From Brienomyrus brachyistius (lineage: Eukaryota > Chordata > Actinopteri > Osteoglossiformes > Mormyridae), in NCBI RefSeq assembly GCF_023856365.1, contig NC_064534.1, positions 11,180,536-11,244,535 of the forward strand: a DNA stretch of 64,000 nt, written 5' to 3'. The first letter of the stretch is position 1; every line of letters begins with the position of its first letter. Below the pieces are notes generated by a model. That model did not search any database. It saw only the letters and a program-made list of their open reading frames with translations, and was not told where the DNA came from. The translations under genes and the position numbers were made by a program. Below are positions 12,931-22,333 of the stretch, piece after piece.

Positions 12931-13319
12931 GACAGGGGTACATCCTCAATGATATATCAATTACCAGCGATTCGTATTTTAATTATTATAACAGATAAAA
13001 TTGTATTTAGCATGCAAGGACTACCCCATGACCCATATATAAATAATAATAATAGGTGTATAATAATATATATATATATAGGTGTATGTAAATGACCACA
13101 AGTTGTCTTTCGTAATCTCCGGGCTCCCTGCTTTTGGGTGATCAGATTCATTTTTGAGGCGTATAACAGAAACAATTAGAAAAACAGTTGTTTATATTAC
13201 AGAAAATTATAAAACTTGATATGAATACTTGATGAACATTTGCTAGTTTTCCTCGATTGTACAAAGCGCTCAGCTTTGAAGCTATAAAAAGCAGAAAAAT
13301 AGCATTTAGATGGGTAATT

Positions 13320-13844
13320 TCCTGTGCTCGAACCTGCTCGGCTGCTGTTTGCAGCCACAGTTCACGTTTTGACCGCAGAGGGCAAGCGCGCGCAGTAGTT
13401 CCCCTCGTGCTCCAGCGCGTAACTAACGGAAAGCCGGCGTGGCAGCGCGTTGCCAGTCCATTCCACTGGAGTCTTAACCACTCTTTATCCTAAACCTCTT
13501 TAGATCAATGAATTCACATGCAACTCTCTGCTCACAGCGCTGGTGGACAGCTCCCGTAACAAGTGAACGTCGCGGGTCGCTCGCGAAGTCCGTTTGACGT
13601 TATCTTACCGCTGAACGTCGGTAATATTTAAAAGATGGATATTCGGCGTATTTCCAAAGTTGGCTTGTAAACCACAAAGTGCACAGCTACTTTTATCATT
13701 GTCCGCCGAGTTTGAGATTTTTTCCCTTTTTTATTATTTGGAGTCGACTTTGGTCTGCTCAGCGCCCATGAATTGAATTTACCTCACTGTACTGAAGAAG
13801 GATCTGGCTGATTGTCGGACGGAGACTCTCAGATAGCCGTAAAC
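13320..13844 (+). promoter_or_regulatory. dcc: Likely dcc promoter and 5'UTR, CpG-rich
   Basis: CpG dinucleotides cluster at about 13320-13650 (for example AAGCGCGCGCAG near 13385 and CGTCGCGGGTCGCTCGCGAAG near 13570) against an otherwise CpG-poor background. This stretch sits directly upstream of the dcc start codon. No strong TATA box is evident; the AT-rich word AATATTTAAAAG at about 13623-13634 is a weak candidate. A word resembling a CTCF core (GACCGCAGAGGGCAAGC) lies near 13371-13387. The transcription start cannot be placed from sequence alone. Confidence 0.55.
13768..13776 (+). promoter_or_regulatory. Minimal upstream ORF in putative dcc 5'UTR
   Basis: ATG AAT TGA gives a two-codon open frame 68 bases before the dcc ATG. 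The base at -3 is C and the base at +4 is A, so it is a weak start context compared with the main ATG. It matters only if transcription begins upstream of it, which is not known. Confidence 0.35.
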
Positions 13845-13935
13845 ATGGAGAATATAGTTGGATTAATTTGGCTGCGAAGACTTCTGCTCTTCTGCGTGTG
13901 GTTTTCCTTTCTCAGCTTTGACGGTAAATCCTACG
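13845..13935 (+). CDS. dcc: dcc exon 1: netrin receptor DCC start and signal peptide
   Basis: DCC is the single-pass netrin-1 receptor that guides commissural axons. Its ectodomain has four Ig and six fibronectin III domains. The ATG has A at -3 and G at +4, a good vertebrate start context. The product begins Met-Glu-Asn, as vertebrate DCC does. A charged Arg-Arg pair at residues 11-12 is followed by a hydrophobic core (LLLFCVWFSFLSF), a typical secretory signal peptide. Coding sequence continues to a consensus donor, G|GTAAGT, at 13935/13936, leaving 30 full codons plus one base (phase 1). A second donor-like G|GTAAAT lies 12 bases earlier (13923/13924), also phase 1. The signal region alone would not identify the gene. 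The assignment rests on exon 2, the matching phase, the MEN start and the very long intron. An in-frame TTG at 13812 is not used as the start here. Confidence 0.8.
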
Positions 13936-13941
13936 GTAAGT
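13924..13941 (+). other. Tandem splice donors of dcc exon 1
   Basis: Two GGTAA words stand 12 bases apart. The downstream site GTAAGT (13936) matches the vertebrate donor consensus best. The upstream site GTAAAT (13924) is weaker. Both keep phase 1, so use of the upstream one would remove four residues (Lys-Ser-Tyr-Gly) without a frameshift. Confidence 0.6.
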
Positions 13942-16491
13942 CTTACGGCTTCTCATTCATTCAAAGTCGCCGTGTGGGCGACGTGCATGACGATTCTGGC
14001 GAGAGTGTCTGTGGACATTAAGAATACATGCAAGAAGCCACCATTTGAAAAGTGGGCAATAAGAAAAACGTGCGTTTCCGTGTCATCAAAGAATTTTGAC
14101 TGAGGAGATGCTGCTCAAACGAGAACGACCTCAAACGAGAACCCCCACCCGCACCAATATAGTAGATTATTTGAGTTTGTTACATGCATTGGTAATGAAC
14201 AGGATTAAATAATACCATTTGATTATCTTTTTCCTAATAAAAACGTGCCTTTTCTTATTTCTCGTAACCCTTACTTCTGCCGGCCGGATGATTAGATCTT
14301 ATTGTGGTGTGTATTGAGATGTCCCTTTGACAACCCGGGCCAATAAAAGAAACGGAGTTATATAGTAGGGTGAAGAAACGTCTTGCAGTAGCAGATGCTT
14401 GACTGTTTATTTTATGTTTGGAAAGGTGGCGGTGAAGTGGAAGCCAAGGAGCATGATCCTTTTTTTGTCAGAATAAAATGAGCCCTTGAAATAGCTCGTA
14501 AGAGGACATCCTTCGCGCTGCGGCGGAGACGCGCTCAGTCCCGGTCTGTATCAGACGTCGGAGCCTTAAGACTAAACTGCAGCCGCTCGCAGTGTCTTTA
14601 ATATTCACATTTATTCATAGCCCAGAACTCAAACGCAACGCGTACTTCGCCGCACCGCCGTACCTTAAATGGCATAGGTATTAAGTCGATGTGGGTACTG
14701 GTTAAACAGTTATCGATGGTGTGGTTAATAACATTCAAGGGCTTCCGTTTTAGCTGCCCTTTGACATTTGTATTAGTATGCGTGTGGCGCAACGCGTAAC
14801 AACTGCAACGGAAATGAAAAGATGGGCAATTAACGTTTATACGCCTTTGCTACAAATATTGGTAATAAGAGTAAGTCGCACTGCCAATGTAGCGCCGGCT
14901 TCAGTTTTTATTACGCTTTAATTTTTGCGGTTTGAAGGACGTCCACAGCTCGCACGATTACAGAATCACCGAAAAGTGCTCAGTAGAAGTATGCCACTTT
15001 TGATACTCGGATATAAATACGTTGCAAGTTGTCGTGGCCCTATCCCAAAGCCTATCCCGCTGTAAATCACACCAATTAAAAACACCCTGTCACAGGCTCT
15101 TGAATTAATATTCTCCTCTGGTACAAGCTTGCGCCCGACAACTGGAACTGGAGCACATCTGGCGGACTCAGAGCTCAACTCGAAAGCCGCCCAGTAATAG
15201 CCCTAATCCTGCCGATTCGCGATTGTGTTTTACATGAGATACAGAACACAAATTGCAAAAAATACAATGCATAATACATGGCGACGAATAAATCATGATT
15301 ACAGTATTTACTGCGTGTAAACAGGGTATTAAATGAACCATACGCGTTTATATAAATCGAGTAAATCAGACATAGCCTGTTTTATGTTGAAAAATTACAT
15401 TCTAATCTATTAAAGATAACCTTTGTTCCCATTACAGATGTTTTATACAATATATATTTATATATATATAAATAGTCATAGTCACAGTATGAAGAAATAA
15501 TTAACCAAGATAAGGATGCAGCTATCATAACTGTAGGGGACACGGATTCACGGAATATTTAACGTATGTTTACCCAACCAAAACGCAAAGGATTGGTTGA
15601 CGATTTTTTTTTTACATTGAAAAGTAAAGACGAAACTTATAATTATTTCTTTACATAAACATCTTTTCCCCTAAAATGGTTAGTTTCACTCGTTTTGTAT
15701 TTGCCTTTTGCGACGTAATCTCATTTGCATGCCCGCTGTTTATGTAAAGTCCTACAGGCAACGCAAAAGCGTGCGCGATCAAATGCGTGGGTCATAAAGC
15801 GAGTTTACTGCCGACGGACATCGATATTATTGGCTTATTGGAAACGCCGCAGTCCTCTTCGCCCTCCTCGCGCTGCACCCAATCAGACCGGATTAAGGTC
15901 CCCCCCGCTGCACGCGCTGCCGTTGGTGCAGTGTAAATGTGCTCGCGCTGACCCCTTTCCGGTTCACCGCTGGGCGATGTAAGGAGCGTTTGATCCGCTA
16001 GCCAGTCCGCTTTAAAATAAAGCGTGGCGGGTAATTAAGCGCGGCTCCCAGTGCAGTTTATTTCATCAGTGTGTTATACGATGATTTTTTGGGCAGTGCA
16101 CTTGTTGGTTAGGTTTTTCTCTTGCTAATAATAACATTTTTGTCAGTTTGGTAGCAGATGGAACCTTCGCAAAATATAATAAGTGCTACATTCCAAGCAG
16201 TTTTATTTACATTTGTTTGTACCGTCTCACGCCACCCAAGAGACTGCTCATTTAATACAGTTGCTCGCGGGAGAGCGTCCCTCAGGTTTGCAATCGCAAG
16301 TATAGACGTATAAGTGGGGCTGGGGTTGGGGGTGCAGTTAATGCACAGTCATGCTTACCACCAACTCATCGGTTAAAATTATTTTTTGAATAGGATCCCT
16401 GCACAAAGGCGACTGGCATCCTAACAAAAATAACTGTGTGGCCAGGGCATCCTGTTCACTTCTGAGGGCAGCTAGGCCCTGTGCTAAACTT
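13942..16491. other. Start of intron 1: CpG-containing unique sequence
   Basis: Repeat-poor sequence with CpG-richer islands at about 14500-14680 and 15760-15990. The latter contains an octamer-like ATTTGCAT (15723), a CCAATCAG word (about 15878) and TTTAAAATAAAG (about 16011). This could be downstream promoter-proximal regulatory DNA, or an alternative 5' exon region. No coding exon could be supported. A TA-rich tract lies at about 15450-15472. Confidence 0.4.
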
Positions 16492-16498
16492 TGTCACC

Positions 16499-16998
16499 CT
16501 GAGAAAATGGGAACAAACTGGAACATGCAGGAAAGGGAAGGGGGGCGCTGGGCCGCCTCGTACTGGCAGTAAATTTCGGAAAGCCGAAGGCACACGGATA
16601 GGGTCAGGGTGACATTAAGCTGATGCTGCGGAATTGTAACATAACAAGATAAGAGAAAAGGAAGAAAGTGGGGACTAACGCCAGAATTCTCAAAACAATA
16701 GTTGTATGTTACGCCAACTGGAACGGTACCAACAAGAAGGGCAGACGCCCTGTTTGGGTTATAAAAACCAGACACTGACCATAGAGGGAGAGCTTCCCTT
16801 GGTGTGTACATTTGTGCATGTGAGAGTGGCTCCCAGATCGATCTGTACAACAAATAAAGAGAGCCGATGTGCAACTATCCTTCGCCTCCAGAGTGCATCT
16901 TTTCCTCATCAACGGACTCGGTGGAGTCGAACTCCAACACTTCTCAAACAGCTCCACAGCGAAACAGCTCTTTTCAGTACTATTCGGTGCTCTAACAA
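16499..16998 (+). mobile_element. Probable solo LTR of an endogenous retrovirus
   Basis: A block of about 500 bp is flanked on both sides by the 7-mer TGTCACC (16492-16498 and 16999-17005). Near its right end it carries a TATA-like TTATAAAAAC (16759-16768) and, about 90 bases on, an AATAAA poly(A) signal (16853-16858). This is the U3/R spacing typical of a retroviral LTR. The right end reads CTCTAACA, close to the canonical CA terminus. No primer-binding site, gag, pol or env sequence follows, so if this is an LTR it is solo, left by recombination. Exact termini are uncertain because a canonical TG...CA frame and the 7-bp duplication are offset by a base or two. Confidence 0.55.
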
Positions 16999-17224
16999 TG
17001 TCACCTGGGCTTTTTAACTGAAGAGGAGCCTCGGCATTAGTTGATGTTGATTAATATGCTGGCTTTCGAATGATATAACAAAGTGACTTAATGACTGCTT
17101 GAAATATCTTTTCTGAATCATGTTTTTAAGGAAGTCAAGTGTTGTCAAGGAAGTCCTTGAGTGAGCTTTCTGTCTTATGTATAGAAAAGCAGTGCTATAG
17201 TAACTCGTCAGGTTAGTGTACACA

Positions 17225-17665
17225 GAGTTTGTGAAGGGGAAGATTATCCAAGTCTATGAGTTTGTGAAGGGGAAGATTATCCAAGTCTATGAGTTTGCGA
17301 AGGAGAATATTACCCACATGTGTATGAGTTTGCGAAGGAGAACATTATCCACATGTGTATGAGTTTGCAAAGGAGAACATTATCCACATGTGTATGAGTT
17401 TGCGAAGGAGAACATTATCCACATGTGTATGAGTTTGCGAAGGAGAACATTATCCACATGTGTATGAGTTTGCGAAGGAGAACATTATCCACATGTGTAT
17501 GAGTTTGCGAAGGAGAACATTATCCACATGTGTATGAGTTTGCGAAGGAGAACATTATCCACATGTGTGAGTTTGCGAAGGAGAACATTATGTTTGTGTA
17601 TGAAGCTGTGAAGGAGAACTTCATCCATGTGTATGAGTATGTGAAGCAGAGCAGTGTTCATATGT
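17225..17665 (+). repeat. 35-bp minisatellite
   Basis: Two 33-bp starter units (GAGTTTGTGAAGGGGAAG...) are followed by about nine near-identical units of 35 bp with core GAGTTTGCGAAGGAGAAC and ATTATCCACATGTGTAT. A 33-bp variant and two decayed units follow at the right (to about 17665). Central units are almost identical, the edges are diverged. A minus-strand open frame across it (17485-17694) is a repeat artefact. Confidence 0.95.
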
Positions 17666-19383
17666 AAAAGGTTCCAGATGTGATGTGACCACACACAGCT
17701 CTATGGAGCCATAGATGAAATATGTTGTAGTGTATGAATTCACTAGACACTAGCAAAGTAGCGCTTTATCTTATATAATAATCACAGAAGGCACAATGTG
17801 TTTTGAACATGTTAATGTTCTAGAGAAAATTGAGGGTGGTATTGACAATGTGTACTGTGCAGTATTTGGTAACATACAGTAATTGCATGCTCAGTGTTCA
17901 ATACCATGGTAAACCAGTTACCGGTAGAAATGCTGAAAAGAAACAAACTACATTACATAGCACTCAGTAAAATAATAACATTACAAACCATATGGACTGT
18001 GTTCAGCTGGTAACTTGGTATCTCTGCATGTAGAATGTTGCACATATTGTGCCGTGATTCTCACACCTTACGTCTCGATGCCTATTTACTCAGTCCTAAT
18101 AGTCGGCCGGTGAATTGTGCAGTACAGAGACGTTCCAAGCAAAGGTGGGTATGTCGATAAGCAGATGACGGATGAGCACTTTAAAAAATAGGATGCTGTT
18201 ATATTATCTAGTCACTGTGACAAAATCTGAGTGCATTCACACTAATGCCTGAACTCCATTTTGGATGGCAGAGGTACTGTCATATATCTGGCTTTTGTTA
18301 GAACTTTATGCTTAGCAAATGAATAATATGATTATGTAACTTTGGAACTGTGCCTTATCATTGTAGTATTGTAATATTAGACAAATGTTTTATTGCACTC
18401 TATGTTGTACTCTCATGTTAACTGTCAAATAGGGATTTCCCAAGGATTGGATTGAACTTTATTACAGGCATAGCATGAAATCACTCCTCTAATTTATTAT
18501 AGCCCATAAATTTCTAGAAACCTATTACTATTTGGAGTGTCCGGCATAGGCAGCAGTGCCCGAATCGTCCATCCACTCCACGTAGTTGTGTTCATGAGTG
18601 GCGAAGACGCACATGGAGGAATTAAAGATGGCGCTCTTGCTGGTGGTGAGTGAAGTAGCCACAATGACAGGATATAGGTGTTAGCACTCAGCGTTGCCTT
18701 ATATGTTGAACAAAACTAACGTGAAACTAAAAGAAGCAGAAATACTGCAGAATAAATGTCACTTGCGGTAGCCTGCTCTAGCTCTCTGCTTTCACTTCAG
18801 CCCAGCTGGGTCTTTTTATAATCATAAAAGTCTCAATGCATTAGATTCAGCTGGCCCTATTTATCACTTACAGTCTTTATCTATTAGATACTGAGGTCAT
18901 AATGTAATGGGAGAGGTAGAGCGGGTCTTTGGTTCAATACTTTGTTGTCCTTTTGGCTACCAGCCTTGTCTCATTCACATGGTCCACAGTTAGCCAAAAC
19001 AAGAATTCAGACATAGAAAATATCAAAAATATACTAGTAGTTATGAATATTGTCATTCTGTAGCCTTTGAGCAATTAAACGAAATCCCCTCAAAACTACT
19101 TTAAACACACCGAATGCTGAAGCGCAGCAATGTTAAGATGAAGGTTACGTGCCTTCTTGTTACTCTCATGTGCTCCATGAAGCTTTTCATTTTCCTTCCC
19201 CCGAGCCTCGAAAATCCACGCTGAAATATAAGTGTATCGCTCGTTGTCAGCCGTTTGATTTATGAGTACTTAAAGGAAACAAGCTACGTGAAGCAATGCC
19301 ACTGAGACAAGTGAGGTTTGAGAGCAAGGCAGAGTGTGTGCATTCAGGTGCATGCAGACACGAACATACTGCAGTGTGCTACA
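17666..19383. other. Intron sequence, no gene seen
   Basis: Mostly unique AT-rich sequence. No exon, RNA gene or clear mobile element was recognised. Confidence 0.45.
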
Positions 19384-19676
19384 CACGCACACACACACAC
19401 ACACACACTCAGGTTTGAAATTATATTTTGTGGGGACTCTCCATTCATTTCTATGGGGAAAACTCTAATCACAACATGATGACCTTAACCCTACCCAGCC
19501 CGAACCGTAACCATAAGTAACCAAACAAAACGAGCCTTTTTTTGTTTTTAGTTTTTTTAATTGCATTCACATGTCATTGTGGGGACCTGAAAAATGGTCC
19601 CCACAATGCCAAAATAACAGATTTTTTTTTACATTTGGTCCCCACAATGTAATATAGACATAATCCACCCACACAG
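19384..19676 (+). repeat. CA-coupled dispersed repeat, copy C
   Basis: The cleanest of the four copies. (CA)n at 19387-19408 is followed by AGGTTTGAAATTATATTTTG, TGTGGGGACTCTCCATTCAT, CATGATGACCTTAACCC and AACCATAAGTAACCAAACAA. Then come TGTGGGGACCTGAAAAATGG with its mirrored partner GTCCCCACAATG, a second GGTCCCCACAATG (about 19638) and a short CCACCCACACAGG end. The GTGGGGAC/GTCCCCAC boxes form internal inverted repeats. Confidence 0.8.
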
Positions 19677-20396
19677 GGGCCATAATGAATTATTTCCAGC
19701 AGCAGCTGATGCTAGGAGCAGTGGTGCGGCCCACTCCGTCTGTGTCGGTGCTGGGAGAGCCGGAATGCTTAAACACTTCATTTTACACGCCGTGGCTAAA
19801 TGCTGGCACCCGTTGCATATCGACCCGGATTATCTCTGCAATGTGCTCTTGCATTTTCATGAGTTGCCTTCGCTCAGAACTCATCAGCGGAGTTTAAATG
19901 CACAGGACTCCTGCAGTGTTCTTCCTTTCCCCTGTGCATCAAAGGTGCAATTTATTCCACCAATGACAGCAAAGCACAGGCGAGAGAGTAAGAGCCAAAT
20001 TAGTGCTGAAATAATGTTTTTCTTTTGGGATGGAAAAAAAATGCATGACAAAATAAAAGAAAAATCAACAATCTTAAAATAACAAAAATGCAAAACTACA
20101 TATTCTTATGCATTTCCAAATGTCCCCGTGTGTTTCTCTTTGTAAAAAACAAACCCCATGATTTTAACCGAACAATAATCTTGGTGGAAATTAATTTTTT
20201 TTGTGGTCACTTAGGTCAAATGAGAATCTGTTCAAATTAACGGTGATGATCTGGGCAAAATGGTGAAATATGACAGTGCAACATTAAAAATTTAATTAAA
20301 ACACAGAAAAAAATGACCATTTTATATTAAATAATAATCAGTAATAAAATGCAATTAGGTATTTTCAGAGACAATATATATTCATGTTCAGAATTG
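19677..20396. other. Intron sequence, no gene seen
   Basis: No exon or repeat family recognised. The segment 19690-19990 is balanced in composition and repeat-free. Open frames at 19685-20082 are not supported by any domain. Confidence 0.4.
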
Positions 20397-20528
20397 ATAC
20401 AGACACTCCCCGTTTAACGACTTACCTTTTTGCCACCCGCCCGGACTCAGGACCAGCTCTCCGACCAGCGTATTGTACGCTGTACACTTTCTATTCTGTT
20501 TGTTCTGGGGAAGGAAGGCTGCGGTCAT

Positions 20529-20541
20529 TAACCTTTATTTT
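20529..20541 (+). repeat. Target-site duplication, left copy
   Basis: The 13-mer TAACCTTTATTTT recurs at 20899-20911, exactly flanking the SINE. Confidence 0.85.
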
Positions 20542-20898
20542 CCATTCATCCATCCATTTTCCAAACCGCTTATCCTACTGGGTGGCGGGGGGTCCGGAGC
20601 CTATCCCGGAAGCAATGGGCACGAAGCAGGAAACAACCCAGGATGGGGGGCCAGCCCATCGCAGGGCACACTCACACACCATTCACTCACACATGCACTC
20701 CTATGGGCAATTTAGCAACTCCAATTAGCCTCAGCATGTTTTTGGACTGTGGGGGAAACCGGAGTACCCGGAGGAAACCCCACGACAACATGGGGAGAAC
20801 ATGCAAACTCCACACACATGTGACCCAGGCGGAGACTCAAACCCGGGTCCCAGAGGTGTGAGGCGACAGTGCTAACCACTGCACCACCATGCCACCCC
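20542..20898 (-). mobile_element. tRNA-derived SINE, second copy
   Basis: Same family, orientation and boundaries as 9725-10075. On the minus strand the A box (about 20868-20888), the B-box region (about 20833-20845), the GCATGTTCTCCCCATGTTGT body and the (TGGA)n tail are all present. A 13-bp direct repeat flanks it. The two copies differ by scattered substitutions and a short insertion (ACACATGCACTC near 20690), so they are separate insertions and not a local duplication. Confidence 0.87.
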
Positions 20899-20911
20899 TA
20901 ACCTTTATTTT
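20899..20911 (+). repeat. Target-site duplication, right copy
   Basis: Identical to 20529-20541. Confidence 0.85.
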
Positions 20912-21536
20912 GATATCCCAAATTAATTAATATTGAACTCGCGATCTGTTGTCTTTAGTTTTGTTCATATGCTTTGTATTGTGGGATAGGGAACCTCAAG
21001 TAGCGTGTAGAGCACGGACGTGCGAAAGGTTAAAGTTTTCCTGTGTCTTACACTTTTCTTACGTCCTCGAATGTAATGGCTGTACGTTTTTTTTACTTCT
21101 TTCATATCTTAGTTAATATGTTCAAGTGACTTATTTTGTACTTATTCTTAGTTCGGTAATGCGCAAAAGGATGCTAACAGTAATTCATTGAATTGTAGTG
21201 ATGCTAACGTGCTATTTATTTGCAATTCCGTTGATCATCAACGTTAGCACTTATCGGCCAGTTTGTTGTAACTTTGGTATACTAGGTAAAAGATCTCCTA
21301 AGCCTTTTCTGCGTTTGACGTATTACAATTTCACTCATAGATTTTCACCTGTCACATATGGAGAAAACACGTAGCGGGAGAAGCACACTGTTCATTATAC
21401 TATGCAGTAAGCTAACGTTTATAAATATGCTGAAAATACCAGTACATTATGCTTGAAATATCAGTAAGATGCGGCTCCTCGCTTATCGACCAATTCGCTT
21501 AACGACCTAGTTCCTTGGGACTGGACTCGGTGGTTA

Positions 21537-22330
21537 GGCCACTTAAAAAAAATGGTTCTCGTCCCCTCCCGACCCGCCGAAATGCCTCCGACCCGAATTT
21601 TTTTTATTTTTTATTTCGTTAAAATCGCATGGAAAATGCCCAAGAATGACGAAATTTGAATTTCCCACGCATTCCACATCGACGATTGATCCACATTGTG
21701 TAATCCTAGTCTTGGAATGGTTTCATGAACCTAAATTTGTCTCAACCTGAGATGGGCTGGTGCAAAGATTTAAATCTGGGGAAGTGATGCGGTACATATT
21801 CTTAAGTACTTGTTTGTAGAGTTGCATTTCCTTGTTCAACCATTCAGGTTCCTGTATTTTGTAAATTCCTCGTGTTTTAACATGTTTTAATACACTTTCT
21901 TTCTAGATATATATTTTAAAATCTTGGTTGTTCATTTAGAATGGGAATGACAAACAGAATATTGGTTTCAAATAGTATCATTTTTATATTCACGAATGAA
22001 ACATCAGCATAAAGTATCCAAATCCATAGTTGGGAAGGCTTTTATGAGATACACATGGATCAAGGAATTTACATTCTTGTATTTTCTTACATTTAATATA
22101 TTTGAAACGCAACAAACTGGGGAACTGGGGAGGAACTGAGGAGGCGTACTAAATAGGTCTGCTCTCTTCGGTATGTATTTTCAAATATGTATTTTCTTAC
22201 ATATTTGAAAGTCCAAACAGTTAATCAAAATTTGTAAAAAAAAAAAAAATAATAATAAAAAAAATCCCTCCTGCCCTACCCACCCCCTCCAAAAAAAAAG
22301 GACGAGAACCAATTTTTTTTTTAAGTGGCC
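21537..22330. mobile_element. Non-autonomous DNA transposon, PIF/Harbinger-like
   Basis: The left end GGCCACTTAAAAAAAATGG...TTCTCGTCC is mirrored at the right end as GGACGAGAACCAA...TTAAGTGGCC, giving terminal inverted repeats of about 28-31 bp. The three bases TTA stand directly outside both ends (21534-21536 and 22331-22333). A 3-bp TWA duplication and GG-starting termini are features of the PIF/Harbinger superfamily. The 794-bp interior has no transposase frame, so it would need a helper. Superfamily assignment is inference from the duplication length. Confidence 0.7.
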
Positions 22331-22333
22331 TTA

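Noticed and set aside
13812..13844. N-terminal extension of dcc from a TTG codon
   Set aside because: The ATG at 13845 has a good context and gives the MEN start expected for DCC.
16494..17017. Open frames of 82-126 codons inside the putative LTR
   Set aside because: Overlap on both strands, no viral protein motif; explained by LTR non-coding sequence.
17225..17665. CRISPR-like array
   Set aside because: Units are contiguous with no unique spacers, and the host is a vertebrate; it is a minisatellite.
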